A stretch of 64,000 nt of DNA from Streptomyces sp. Ru62 (GCF_002920615.1 NZ_PQSU01000009.1:1-64000), one strand, 5' to 3'; shown: positions 44,204 through 53,332, counted from the first letter of the stretch. The notes: generated by a model not told the origin, from the letters alone. Translations and numbers: made by a program.

Positions 44204-44596
44204 ATGAGCGCCGCAGGCAGTGAGTCACGGCCGGGCCGGCAGGAGGAGCCGTGCCGGACCCGCGAAGTGCTCGGTATCGTCGGTGACAAATGGTCGTTGC
44301 TGGTCGTGCGCAACCTCAGCCAGGGGCCGCGCCGCTTCACCGAACTCAAGCGGGCCATCGACGGAATCAGCCAGCGCATGCTCACCGTCACCCTGCGCAG
44401 CCTGGAACGCGACGGAATCCTCACGCGGACGGTCCGCAACGTCATGCCGCCGCACGTCAGCTACGAACTCACTCCGATGGGCAAGACCCTCCGGCAGGCC
44501 ACCGCGCCCCTGCTGGAGTGGAGCATCACGCACCTGGCAGACATCGACGCCGCCCGCGCCGCGTACGACGCCCGCCCCGACGCGCCGCCCGCCTAG
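44204..44596 (+). CDS. HxlR-family transcriptional regulator
   Basis: This 130-residue regulator has the HxlR winged helix: CRTREVLGIVGDKWSLLVVR, GPRRFTELKRAIDGISQRML, LRSLERDGILTRTVRNVMPP and HVSYELTPMGKTL. The conserved N-terminal Cys lies just before the helix, as in redox- or aldehyde-sensing members. GGAGG precedes ATG 44204 at the right spacing; an upstream GTG 44198 is less good. It is divergent from the hydrolase gene. Confidence 0.92.
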   Translation: MSAAGSESRPGRQEEPCRTREVLGIVGDKWSLLVVRNLSQGPRRFTELKRAIDGISQRMLTVTLRSLERDGILTRTVRNVMPPHVSYELTPMGKTLRQATAPLLEWSITHLADIDAARAAYDARPDAPPA

Positions 44597-44617
44597 CCTC
44601 TGCCGGGCATCTGGTCG

Positions 44618-44878
44618 GCACCGACCTGCCGGTCACCGCAACGACGGCCGTACTGCGCACCGATCGTCGCAGGGCACGCCGGCGGGTCCGGCGTGCGCCG
44701 AGAGGCGAGTGCCACGGCCCGGAGGACGAAGCCCGCTTGGACCGACGTGCAGTGGTTCGGTTGCCGCCGTGCCGGAAGCAGCCGCGTGGAGACCGACTCC
44801 TCGCACGTGGTCGTGCTCGCTCACCCGGACGAGGTCGTGGACCTCATCCTCCAAGCGGTCGGGGTCGGCCGGTGCACC
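44618..44878 (+). pseudogene. Alpha/beta-hydrolase C-terminal remnant
   Basis: GTDLPVTATTAVLR at 44618-44660 and, in another frame, SRVETDSSHVVVLAHPDEVV with DLILQAV near 44800-44870 are the cap and catalytic-histidine segments of a hydrolase like those nearby. Most of the core is missing. I see no intact gene in this gap. Confidence 0.4.
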
Positions 44879-44946
44879 GCGTTGGCCCGGGCGCGGCGAC
44901 TCGCACAACGCACAACTGACCATCCGACACAGCAGGGGAATCAGCG

Positions 44947-45776
44947 ATGAGTACAGTCACCACGCCGGACGGCACCGTCATCTTCTACAAGGACTGGGGT
45001 CCACGGGACGCCCAGCCGATCGTCTTCCACCACGGCTGGCCGCTCAGCTCCGACGACTGGGACGCCCAGTTGCTGTTCTTCCTCTCCCAGGGGTACCGGG
45101 TCATCGCCCACGACCGCCGCGGGCACGGGCGATCCAGCCAGCCCTCGACCGGCCACGACATGGACACCTACGTCGCCGACGTCAACGTGCTGGCCGACGC
45201 ACTCGACCTACAGGGGGCCGTGCACGTCGGGCACTCCACCGGCGGCGGCGAGGTCGCGCGCTATGTGGCGCAGGCCAAGCCCGGCCGGGTCTCCAAGGCG
45301 GTACTCGTCGCGGCCGTCCCGCCGGTCATGGTGAAGAAGGACAGCAACCCCGAGGGCACCCCGATCGAGGTCTTCGACGCGCAGGCCCGTTCTACGGCTT
45401 CAGCCGGCCCGGGGCCCAGGTGTCCCAGGGACTGATCGACCGGTGGTGGTGGCAGAGCATGATGGGCGCGGCGATCGCGCACTACGAGTGCATCAAGGCG
45501 TTCTCGGAAACCGACTTCACCGAGGACCTGAAGAAGATCGACGTCCCCGTCCTCGTGATGCACGGGACGGACGACCAGGTCGTTCCGTACGCCGACTCGG
45601 GCCCGAAGTCCGCCGAGCTGCTCAGGAACGGCACGCTCAAGAGTTACGAGGGTTACCCCCACGGGATGCTGTCGACGCACCCCGAGGTCCTCAACGCCGA
45701 CATCCTCGCCTTCGTGGGGGCTGAGAGCGAGAGCCTCGCGCGGACACCGCTGGTGCGGGGGCTCACTTCACCTTGA
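44947..45776 (+). pseudogene. Non-heme chloroperoxidase-like hydrolase with internal deletion
   Basis: The first part is a normal alpha/beta-hydrolase: [39 protein letters not shown], and Ser in [15 protein letters not shown]. It reaches [11 protein letters not shown], where about two dozen residues of the family are missing and the frame changes. The remainder, [40 protein letters not shown] and YEGYPHGMLSTHPEVLNADI, carries the acid and histidine. A stop at 45433 ends the first frame, so the intact family product (about 275 residues) cannot be made. Confidence 0.65.
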
Positions 45777-46164
45777 CCGTCACCGTGGGCGAGTAGACCT
45801 TCTCGGACCCGCTCACGCCCGCGATCCGCAGATGCTCGGCGCCCTTGGTGTTGAGCTTGGCGATCAGGGCGTACGAGCTGCCCTTCTTGACCTTGGCGGT
45901 CGCCCTGAGCGGGGTCCACTTGCCGGACTTCTCGTGCTGGAGCACGAGCGGGGAACCGACCTTCAGGCCCTTCGTGCGGCCGGTGAACGTCACCGTGTCC
46001 CCGGCCTTCACCTCGGTCTTGTCGGCCTTCACGGTGATCGAGGCCATGGTGCTGGGGCTCGGGCTCGCGGCCAGGGCTCCGGTCGTCCCGCCGGAGAGCA
46101 GCGCCACGGAGAGAGCACCGGCGCCGAGCGTACGAAGGCAGTGGTGACGGAGTGCGGAGGTCAT
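45763..46164 (-). CDS. Small secreted beta-sandwich protein
   Basis: This 133-residue secreted protein has a signal peptide with cleavage near ALAASPSPS. The mature part reads SITVKADKTEVKAGDTVTFT, GRTKGLKVGSPLVLQHEKSG and KGAEHLRIAGVSGSEKVYSP, an Ig-like bacterial domain common in Streptomyces exported proteins. The start ATG follows GGGAGACAC. Its end overlaps the pseudogene on the other strand by 14 bases. Confidence 0.8.
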   Translation of the reverse strand: MTSALRHHCLRTLGAGALSVALLSGGTTGALAASPSPSTMASITVKADKTEVKAGDTVTFTGRTKGLKVGSPLVLQHEKSGKWTPLRATAKVKKGSSYALIAKLNTKGAEHLRIAGVSGSEKVYSPTVTVKVK

Positions 46165-46427
46165 GTGTGTCTCCCGTCCTGTCGCTCAACGGACCCTCCC
46201 AGGCTGGCGCCGGGACGCGCCTCTCGCCACTCCGAGCCGCCGCGGCCACAGCGATCACCTTTGCCGCATCAGCCTGCTGACCTGGTCTTCTACCGGGCCG
46301 GCCACGCCCCGAAACCCGACGGCCAGCCCCGGCGGCCCAGAACGACGACGAAGTTGAACACTTCAACCGCCCGTTGCTCACCACCATCACCGCCGCCACT
46401 ACGACGTAAGGGGTTCGCCGATGCTCG
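46165..46427. other. Intergenic region ahead of the attenuator-like leader
   Basis: This is the divergent gap between the secreted protein gene and the rRNA methyltransferase unit. I found no gene in it. It probably carries both promoters. Confidence 0.45.
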
Positions 46428-46433
46428 TACACT
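46428..46433 (+). promoter_or_regulatory. Candidate -10 box of the methyltransferase leader
   Basis: TACACT fits the TANNNT consensus. Six bases separate it from the GTG at 46440, which would place the transcription start on the start codon. The -35 region is weak, suggesting an activator or alternative sigma factor. Confidence 0.5.
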
Positions 46434-46439
46434 CGTGAC

Positions 46440-46478
46440 GTGGCATTCATGAGCACCCCGCACTGCTGCTTCCTGTGA
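46440..46478 (+). CDS. Candidate leaderless 12-codon leader ORF
   Basis: GTG 46440 opens a short ORF reading VAFMSTPHCCFL to TGA at 46476. It sits directly after a -10 box with no room for a ribosome-binding site, and is followed 12 bases later by a strong hairpin, then the RlmA-type methyltransferase gene. The last sense codons are CAC TGC TGC TTC CTG. Such layouts are used in ribosome-stalling attenuation by antibiotics or by scarcity of a charged tRNA. I infer a regulatory role; the peptide itself matches no leader I know. Confidence 0.45.
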   Translation: MAFMSTPHCCFL

Positions 46479-46490
46479 TCGGAAGGCGTT

Positions 46491-46518
46491 GAGGGCGATG
46501 TCGGACGGCATCGCCCTC
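46491..46518 (+). promoter_or_regulatory. Hairpin downstream of the leader ORF
   Basis: GAGGGCGATG at 46491-46500 pairs perfectly with CATCGCCCTC at 46509-46518 around an 8-base loop. A weaker alternative stem, CTTCC with GGAAG (end of the leader ORF with 46481-46485), lies just upstream and could shape a switch. There is no U-tract. Confidence 0.5.
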
Positions 46519-46637
46519 CTTGGCGTGCCTGCTTCGTGAACCACGCTTCCCACGCTGCCCGTTCCTCTTTCCGGCAGTGACGCTCCGGGCGCGTGCAGGC
46601 ACGGTCCCTTCCCTCCACGACCTGCCAGGAGTGCCTC

Positions 46638-47489
46638 ATGCCCGTGTCGCTTCCCCCTGCCCTCGAACTCTCCCTCGACCTGCTGCGTTGCCCGACGTGT
46701 CGCACCCGCCGCCTGCACCCCGGGCGCGGCGCGCTGCGTTGCCCTGTGGGCCATACCTTCGACGTCGCCCGCCATGGCTACGCCAGCCTGCTGACGGGCA
46801 CCCGCGCCACCAGCGGCGACGACGCAGCCATGGTCCAGGCCCGGGGCCGGTTCCTGTCCACCGGCGCCTACGCGCCCATCCGCGAAGTCGGGGCCCGTTT
46901 GGTGGCCGACGCCATGTCTGAGCAGGCCACGGTCGTGGACGTGGGGTGCGGCACGGGCTACTACCTGGCCGGCGTACTCGACCGGCTGCCCGGCGCCCGT
47001 GGGCTGGGGCTCGACACGTCGGTGCGCGCGCTGCGCTCGGCAGCCCGTGCCCACCACCGAGCCGCCGCGGTGGCCTGGGACGTCTACCGTCCCTTCCCGC
47101 TCGCCGACGCGGTGGCCGACGTCGTGCTGGACGTGTTCGCCCCGCGCAACCCGGCCGAGTTCCACCGCGTGCTGCGCCCGACCGGAAGGCTGATCGTGGT
47201 CCGTCCCGGCGGGCGACACCTGGCCGAGCTGCGCGAACGGGTGCCTGGGATGGTCGCCATCGACCCGGCCAAGGAACCGCGCCTGCACCGGGCGCTGAAC
47301 CCCTTCTTCGAGGCGGTCGTCACCGAACGGGTGGAGTACGCCGCGACCCTGTCGAGGCCGGATGTCCTGGCCCTGGTGGCGATGACGCCGAGCGCACGCC
47401 ACGTCAGCCAGGCGGACCTCAGCCGGGACGGCTTCCTGCCCGATCAGGTCACCGTTTCCATACAGGCCACTGTCTACCAGCCTCGGTGA
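46638..47489 (+). CDS. RlmA/TlrB-type 23S rRNA guanine-N1 methyltransferase
   Basis: This 283-residue SAM-dependent enzyme is of the RlmA family, which methylates a guanine (745 or 748 in E. coli numbering) in the macrolide-binding tunnel. The N-terminal zinc site is Cys18, Cys21, Cys35 and His39. GDDAAMVQARGRFLSTGAYA corresponds to the conserved segment before the Rossmann fold. SAM is bound by VVDVGCGTGYYL at 100-110. Later motifs are DVFAPRNPAEFHRVLRPTGR and RPGGRHLAELR. In Streptomyces the paralog TlrB gives tylosin resistance; whether this is housekeeping or resistance cannot be told. The ATG has CAGGAG upstream. A candidate leader ORF and hairpin precede it. Confidence 0.9.
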   Translation: MPVSLPPALELSLDLLRCPTCRTRRLHPGRGALRCPVGHTFDVARHGYASLLTGTRATSGDDAAMVQARGRFLSTGAYAPIREVGARLVADAMSEQATVVDVGCGTGYYLAGVLDRLPGARGLGLDTSVRALRSAARAHHRAAAVAWDVYRPFPLADAVADVVLDVFAPRNPAEFHRVLRPTGRLIVVRPGGRHLAELRERVPGMVAIDPAKEPRLHRALNPFFEAVVTERVEYAATLSRPDVLALVAMTPSARHVSQADLSRDGFLPDQVTVSIQATVYQPR

Positions 47490-47586
47490 CGACGAGCGGG
47501 CACACGCGCCCGCCGGCAGCGGGCACGCGAGCGAGGCGCGGTGAGGTCCGGTCCTCAGGTCTCCGGACGCACAGGCATCACCGGGG

Positions 47587-48837
47587 TCAGAACCGGCCGG
47601 CCCCCCGGTACAGCTCCAGTTCGCCGTCCAGTTCGACGGCGAGGACGGTGGCGTACGGGTCGAGGTCGGACTCGGCAGGCGGGTCGATCCACAGCACCCC
47701 GACCGCCTCGTGGAGTCCGCCGATCACCCGGTGGCGGAGTTCGGTGCCGGTACCGAGGACGGTGACCTTGTTGACCTTGGTGGCCAGGCCCCGGACGCCG
47801 ATCTCGGCGCGCGGGGCGTCGAACACCGTGAGGTAGAGGGTGCGCCGGTCGGGAGAGAGGGTGCTGGGACCGTAGTGGTGCCCGGGCGGGAGGCCGCGCA
47901 CGGTGCCGTACACGGCCTGCGCGTGTGTGCGGATCCACTCCCCCAGCCCCTCCAGGCGCTCGACCTGCGGCTGCGGGATGGTGCCGTCCTCCATGGGGCC
48001 GACGTCGAGCAGCAGGTTGCCGCCGCCGCCGATGGTCTCCGTGAAGTAGCGGATCAGCTGGGCGAGGGACTTGTGGTTGTGGTCGTGGTGCTGGTAGCCC
48101 CAGGAGTCGTTGATCGTCAGGCACAGTTCCCAGGGGCCGTCCGGGGGCACGATGGGGGCGCCCTGTTCGGGGGTGGCGTAGTCGCCCTCGCTGAGCATGC
48201 GTGCGTTGAAGACGACGTGCGGGACGTACGAGCGGATGAGCGCGGCCAGTTCGGGGATGCGCCACTGTTCCTCGCTGCGTTCCCACTCGCCGTCGAACCA
48301 CATCAGGTCCGGCCGGTAGCGGGAGGCCAGCTCCCGTATCTGTCCGTCCCGGTACGCGATGAACCGCTCCCAGGCGTCCAGGTCCTCGTCCTCGGCGGCC
48401 ACTTCCGAGTAGCGGTTGTCCTCCAGCTCCGGCGGGCGGCCGGGTTTGCGGGTGCTCGCGTAGTCGGGGTGGTTCCAGTCGGAGTGCGAGTAGTACAGGC
48501 CGACCTTCAGGCCCTTGTCGCGCAGGGCTTCGGCGTAGGGGCCGAGGTAGTCCCTGCCGAGGTTGAGGTCGCCGTGCGCCGTGTCCCACAGGGCGACGCC
48601 GTCGTGGTGGCGGCTGGTCAGGACGGCGTATCGGGCGCCGGCGCGGGCGAACAGGTCCGCCCACGCCCGGGGGGCGTAGTGGGCGCCCGTGAAGCGCTGC
48701 AGCTGGGACATGTACTGGTCGTGCGGCACGATGTCGTCGTAGAAGGACCAGGACTCCTGGACCCCGTCGACGGCGTAGATGCCCCAGTGCACGAAGATCC
48801 CCAACTTGGCGTCGGTGAACCAGGGTTGCATGGCCAT
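47587..48837 (-). CDS. Alpha-L-fucosidase (GH29)
   Basis: This 416-residue glycoside hydrolase of family 29 removes alpha-L-fucose. Family motifs are LGIFVHWGIYAV at 12-23, LTSRHHDGVALWD at 73-85, YYSHSDWNHPDY at 115-126, and the nucleophile Asp182 in LMWFDGEW. GNLLLDVGPMEDG is the usual block late in the catalytic domain. There is no signal peptide, so it acts in the cytoplasm on imported glycans. It starts three bases after the alpha-mannosidase stop and is the last gene of the minus-strand glycan operon. Confidence 0.93.
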   Translation of the reverse strand: MAMQPWFTDAKLGIFVHWGIYAVDGVQESWSFYDDIVPHDQYMSQLQRFTGAHYAPRAWADLFARAGARYAVLTSRHHDGVALWDTAHGDLNLGRDYLGPYAEALRDKGLKVGLYYSHSDWNHPDYASTRKPGRPPELEDNRYSEVAAEDEDLDAWERFIAYRDGQIRELASRYRPDLMWFDGEWERSEEQWRIPELAALIRSYVPHVVFNARMLSEGDYATPEQGAPIVPPDGPWELCLTINDSWGYQHHDHNHKSLAQLIRYFTETIGGGGNLLLDVGPMEDGTIPQPQVERLEGLGEWIRTHAQAVYGTVRGLPPGHHYGPSTLSPDRRTLYLTVFDAPRAEIGVRGLATKVNKVTVLGTGTELRHRVIGGLHEAVGVLWIDPPAESDLDPYATVLAVELDGELELYRGAGRF

Positions 48838-48840
48838 CGG

Positions 48841-51800
48841 TCAGCTCCTGCGCAGGCGGAGGGTGAGGATCTGGAAGGGGCGCAGCTCGACGGGCACGGT
48901 GTCGCCGTCGGTGGTCGCGGCTTCCAGGGGGCGTTCGAGCAGGTCGGTGACCTGGGCGGCGGCGAGGGGGAAGCCGGTGCGCAGGAGGCCCTGGGCGCGG
49001 CCGCCGCGGGACTCGTAGAGGCGGACCACGACGTCGCCGGAGGAGTCGTCGGCGAGCTTGACCGCCTCGACGGTCACTCCCTCGCCGTCCACCGAGACGA
49101 CGGGCCGCGGCTCGCCCGCCGCCTCGGCGATCCGCAGCGGCAGGTTGAGGGCGTAGCCCTCGGCGACCGCGTCCGCGATGCTCGCGCCGGGCAGGAGGGA
49201 GTAGGTGAAGCGGTGCCGGCCCTGGTCGGCCCCGGGGTCCGGGACGCGCGGGGCGCGGACCAGGGAGAGGCGGACGGTGGTGGTCGTACCGCCGTCCTCG
49301 CGGACCGTGCGGGAGACGTCGTGGCCGTACGTCGAGTCGTTGATGACGGCGACGCCGTAGCCGGGCTCCGCGATGTGCACCCAGCGGTGGCCGGAGACCT
49401 CGAAGCGGGCCGCCTCCCAGCTGGTGTTGGTGTGGGTGGGCCGTTGGACATGGCCGAACTGGATCTCGGCGGAGGAGTGCGGGGCACGGATGTCCACGGG
49501 GAAGCCGGCCTTGAGGAACTTCTCCGCCTCGTGCCAGTCGATGTCCGTCTCGAAGTCGATCCGGGGGCTGCCGGCCCGGAGCGTGATCGTCTGGGTGATC
49601 TTCGAGCCGTTACCGAACGAACGGCTGACACGGATCGCGCCGAGGAGCGGGTCCTGCTCGACGACCGTGATCTCCGAGGGGTCCAGCAGGTCCGTGTAGC
49701 GGTTCCTGTAGTGCTTGTCGACGTCCCAGGCGTCCCAGTAGTTGGGGAGGTCGGTGTGCAGGCGCAGGAGGTTGCCCTTGTCGGCGAGGACCTCGCGGTT
49801 CGCCCGCAGGTCGTACACCGAGGCCAGGGTGCCGTCGTCCGCGATCCGTACGCGCACCAGGCCGTTGTCGATGACCCGGCCGTCGACCGTCACCGGCCGC
49901 GGAGCCTGGGCGCCGCCGGTCAGTGGCGCGCTGCCGCTCGCCGGGACCTCGACGTACACCGGCGCACCCGCACCGTCGCGGACGACCTCGGCGCGGGCGT
50001 AGGGGCTGGTGTTGAAGACCCGTGCGGTGCCGGTGCCCAGCGCGGCGATCGCCTCGGCGGTCAGCGCCTCCAGTTCCCCGGCGACGCGCGCGTATTCGGC
50101 CTCGGCCTCGCGGTGCACCCAGGCGATCGAGGAGCCCGGCAGGATGTCGTGGAACTGGTGGAGCAGGACGGTCTTCCAGAGCCGGTCGAGCTTCTCGTGC
50201 GGGTACCGGTAGCCGGGCGCGTGCAGGGCGGCCGTCGTGGCCCACAACTCGGCTTCGCGCAGCTTGTGTTCGCTGCGCCGGTTGCCCTGCTTGGTGCGGG
50301 CCTGGGAGGTGTAGGTGGCGCGGTGCAGCTCCAGGTAGAGCTCGCCGACCCAGACCGGCGCGTCCTCGTACTCGGCGCGTGCCTTGGCGAAGAACGCGTC
50401 CGGGTGCTCGATCTCGACCCGCGGGGAGCCCTCCAGGTTCTTCAGGCGTCGGGCGCGCTCCATGATCTCGCGGGTGGGGCCGCCACCGCCGTCGCCCCAG
50501 CCGAACGGGGCCAGCGACCGGGTCGCGGCGCCCTTCTCGGCGTAGTTGCGGACCGCGCGGGACATCTCCTCGCCGCTGAAGCAGGCGTTGTAGGTGTCGA
50601 CGGGCGGGAAGTGGGTGAAGATGCGGGTGCCGTCGATGCCCTCCCACCAGAAGGTGTGGTGGGGGAACTTGTTGGTCTGGTTCCAGGAGATCTTCTGGGT
50701 GAGGAACCATTCGTTGCCGGCCAGCTTGGCGAGCTGCGGGTAGGCCGCGTTGTAGCCGAAGGAGTCGGGCAGCCAGACGCCCTTGGTCTCCACACCGAAG
50801 TGCTCGATGAAGAACCGCTTGCCGTGCACGAACTGGCGGGCGACTGCCTCGCCGCCGGGCAGGTTGCCGTCGGCCTCCACCCACATGCCCCCGACCGGCG
50901 CCCACTGGCCCTTCTTGACCGACTCCTGGATGCGGCCCCACACGCGCGGGTGGTTGTCGCGCACCCACTCGTACTGCTGGGCCTGCGAGCAGGCGAAGAC
51001 GAACTCCTCGTACTCGTCCGCCAGCGACGTCACGTTGGAGAAGGTCCGGGCGGTCTTGCGCTTCGTCTCGCGGATCGGCCACAGCCAGGCCGAGTCGATG
51101 TGCGCGTGGCCCACGCCGGAGATGCGGTGGGCGCTCGCGTGCGCCGGCTTCGACAGCACCGGTTTCAGTGCCGCGCGGACGGCGGGCGCCGAGCCGGAGA
51201 TGTCGTCCAGGTCGAGCAGGTCCATCGCGTGGTCGAGGGCGTGCGTGATCTCGTGCCGGCGCGGGTCGTGTTCGCCCAGCTCCAGCATCAGCTCGCGCAG
51301 CACCTGCAGGTCCAGGTCGAGGTGCCAGACCTCTTCGTCGAGGACGGCGATGTCGGCGCGCTTGAAGGTGTAGAGCGGCTTGTCGCCTGCCGTCAGGACG
51401 TCGCCGAGCGGGGTCGGGGCCGCGAAGTCGCCGGCGAGGATGTCGGGGTTGGAGGCGGCCTCAAGCAGGTAGTCGACGACCTCGCCGCCGGTCGCCGGGT
51501 TGGCGATCGGCACGTACTGGTTGAGCGGGTTGACCGCCTTCAGCGGGGTCCCGTCGGTGCGGTGGACCAAAGCCTCGGCCTGGTTGCCGGGCCAGTCGCC
51601 GACGAAGCCGAGGTCGATGACGGCCTCGACGCGGCGACCCGCGAACTCGGCGGGCACCCGGCCGTGCAGCCGGAACCAGGTGGTGCCCCAGGGCGGGCCC
51701 CACGGGGTGTCCACGGCGAACGGCTCGTACGGGGCGGCCGCGGCTTCCTCGAAGGGCACCGGCTCCCCGGGGGCCTGCCAGGCCGCCACCTCGAAGGGGA

Positions 51801-51885
51801 CGGTGGCCGCGTGGATCGCGGGCTTGATGCGCTGGTTGTGGAGACGCTCTACGCGCTCCTCGATCCGGCGGCGTTCGTCGTGCAT
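48841..51885 (-). CDS. Alpha-mannosidase (GH38)
   Basis: This 1014-residue cytoplasmic alpha-mannosidase belongs to glycoside hydrolase family 38. The zinc site and active centre are clear: His260, His262 and Asp264 in GHAHIDSAWLWP, nucleophile Asp374 in WLPDSFGY, and a later zinc histidine in LLHQFHDILPGSS. The N-terminal 250 residues and the C-terminal beta-sandwich (TITLRAGSPRIDFETDIDWH, QFGHVQRPTHTNTSW) match bacterial GH38 enzymes of usual length. No signal peptide is present. It lies between the GH4 and GH29 genes and should trim mannose from imported oligosaccharides. Confidence 0.95.
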   Translation of the reverse strand: MHDERRRIEERVERLHNQRIKPAIHAATVPFEVAAWQAPGEPVPFEEAAAAPYEPFAVDTPWGPPWGTTWFRLHGRVPAEFAGRRVEAVIDLGFVGDWPGNQAEALVHRTDGTPLKAVNPLNQYVPIANPATGGEVVDYLLEAASNPDILAGDFAAPTPLGDVLTAGDKPLYTFKRADIAVLDEEVWHLDLDLQVLRELMLELGEHDPRRHEITHALDHAMDLLDLDDISGSAPAVRAALKPVLSKPAHASAHRISGVGHAHIDSAWLWPIRETKRKTARTFSNVTSLADEYEEFVFACSQAQQYEWVRDNHPRVWGRIQESVKKGQWAPVGGMWVEADGNLPGGEAVARQFVHGKRFFIEHFGVETKGVWLPDSFGYNAAYPQLAKLAGNEWFLTQKISWNQTNKFPHHTFWWEGIDGTRIFTHFPPVDTYNACFSGEEMSRAVRNYAEKGAATRSLAPFGWGDGGGGPTREIMERARRLKNLEGSPRVEIEHPDAFFAKARAEYEDAPVWVGELYLELHRATYTSQARTKQGNRRSEHKLREAELWATTAALHAPGYRYPHEKLDRLWKTVLLHQFHDILPGSSIAWVHREAEAEYARVAGELEALTAEAIAALGTGTARVFNTSPYARAEVVRDGAGAPVYVEVPASGSAPLTGGAQAPRPVTVDGRVIDNGLVRVRIADDGTLASVYDLRANREVLADKGNLLRLHTDLPNYWDAWDVDKHYRNRYTDLLDPSEITVVEQDPLLGAIRVSRSFGNGSKITQTITLRAGSPRIDFETDIDWHEAEKFLKAGFPVDIRAPHSSAEIQFGHVQRPTHTNTSWEAARFEVSGHRWVHIAEPGYGVAVINDSTYGHDVSRTVREDGGTTTTVRLSLVRAPRVPDPGADQGRHRFTYSLLPGASIADAVAEGYALNLPLRIAEAAGEPRPVVSVDGEGVTVEAVKLADDSSGDVVVRLYESRGGRAQGLLRTGFPLAAAQVTDLLERPLEAATTDGDTVPVELRPFQILTLRLRRS

Positions 51886-51994
51886 GGAGGTCTCCAGAAG
51901 AGGGCTGAAGCACCGGCTGATCGGCTCGCCAGGTGAGGTGGGCAGGCCGGCGGTCTCCGGATGAGGGCTGGAAGGCGCTTGCTGAGCGGCTGGG

Positions 51995-53332
51995 CTAGGT
52001 GAGGTAGGCCAGGCCGGGATGGACCGCGGTGTAGCCCTCGACCAGCCGGCGGGCGACGTTGACCGAGTCGACCAGCGGGTGCAGCGCGAACGCCTTCACG
52101 GCCGTCGCGCGGGAGCCGGACTCGGCGGCCGCGAGCACCTCGCGCTCGACGGCCTTCACCGCGCAGACCAGACCGGTGGCGTGGTCGGGCAGCGGGTCGA
52201 CGGCGACCGGGTGGGCGCCGTTGGCGTCGACGAAGCAGGGCACCTCGATGACGGCCTCCCCGTCGAGCACCGACAGGGTGCCGCGGTTGCGGACGTTGAG
52301 GATCAGGGTGGTGCGCTCGTCGCGGGCGATGGCGCGCATCAGGGCGAGGGCGACCTTCTCGTAGCCGCCGGAGAGGTCGTCGGCGTCGCGTTCGCCGGCG
52401 CCCGCAGTCTCCCTGTTCTCGGCCATGTAGGTCGCCTCGCGCTCGGCGCGGGTGCGGTTCCAGACGTCCAGGGCCTTCACGCCCGGATCCCCGACCTGCT
52501 GGTAGAAGTGCGCCTGCTGGTCGCACAGGAAGGCGCCGCGGGTCTTCTCGGCCTGCTGGTAGGCGCGGACGGCCTCGCGGTTGAAGTAGTAGTAGTGCAG
52601 GTATTCGTTGGGGATCGCGCCGAGGGACCGCAGCCAGTCGGTGCCGAAGAGCTTGCCCTCCTCGAAGGAGCCGAGCAGGCCGGGGTCGGCGAGCAGGCGC
52701 GGGAGCTCGTCCCGGCCCGCGACGCGCAGGCCGCGCACCCAGCCGAGGTGGTTGAGGCCGACGTAGTCGATCCAGGCCTCCTGCGGATCGGCGCCCAGGA
52801 CCCGGGCGATACGGCGGCCGAGGCCGACCGGGGAGTCGCAGATGCCGATGACGCGGTCGCCGAGGTGGCGGGACATGGCCTCGGTGACCAGGCCGGCGGG
52901 GTTGGTGAAGTTGATGACCCAGGCGTCGGGGGCGAGGCGGGCCACCCGCTGGGCGATGTCGACGGCGACGGGGACCGTCCGCAGACCGTAGGCGATACCG
53001 CCCGCGCCGACCGTCTCCTGGCCGAGGACGCCCTCGTCCAGGGCGACCCGCTCGTCGTTCGCGCGGCCCTCCAGGCCGCCGACGCGGATCGCGGAGAAGA
53101 CGAAGTCGGCACCGCGCAGGGCCTCGTCCAGGGACGTGCTGGTGGTCACGGTCGGGGCGTCGTCCACGGTCGACGCCTGTTCGGCGAGCACACGGGCGAC
53201 CGCCCGCAGCCGGCCGGCGTCGAGATCGTGCAGGACGACCTCGGTCACCCGCCCCTCGCCGCGGTCCGTCAGCAGTGCCCCGTACACCAGCGGCACCCGG
53301 AATCCACCGCCGCCCAGGATCGTCAGTTTCAC
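51995..53332 (-). CDS. GH4 family glycosidase (6-phospho-beta-glucosidase-like)
   Basis: This 445-residue NAD- and metal-dependent glycosidase of family 4 has the NAD loop TILGGGGFRVPLVYGALL at the start, NFTNPAGLVTEA, the metal-binding Cys in GICDSPVGL (CDSP instead of the common CNxP), the metal His in YVGLNHLGWV, and Tyr in NEYLHYYYF for proton abstraction. GTG 53332 overlaps the deoR stop (GTGA) and has GGAAGGG upstream. Known GH4 enzymes cleave phosphorylated or oxidised sugars; a PfkB kinase is encoded divergently. It is the first enzyme gene after the regulator. Confidence 0.92.
   Translation of the reverse strand: MKLTILGGGGFRVPLVYGALLTDRGEGRVTEVVLHDLDAGRLRAVARVLAEQASTVDDAPTVTTSTSLDEALRGADFVFSAIRVGGLEGRANDERVALDEGVLGQETVGAGGIAYGLRTVPVAVDIAQRVARLAPDAWVINFTNPAGLVTEAMSRHLGDRVIGICDSPVGLGRRIARVLGADPQEAWIDYVGLNHLGWVRGLRVAGRDELPRLLADPGLLGSFEEGKLFGTDWLRSLGAIPNEYLHYYYFNREAVRAYQQAEKTRGAFLCDQQAHFYQQVGDPGVKALDVWNRTRAEREATYMAENRETAGAGERDADDLSGGYEKVALALMRAIARDERTTLILNVRNRGTLSVLDGEAVIEVPCFVDANGAHPVAVDPLPDHATGLVCAVKAVEREVLAAAESGSRATAVKAFALHPLVDSVNVARRLVEGYTAVHPGLAYLT

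Noticed and set aside
47710..51936. A 1408-codon open frame on the plus strand
   Set aside because: It is antisense to the GH29 and GH38 genes, which have clear catalytic motifs and family length; the antisense product is low-complexity Gly/Val/Arg/Asp sequence typical of mirror frames in GC-rich DNA.
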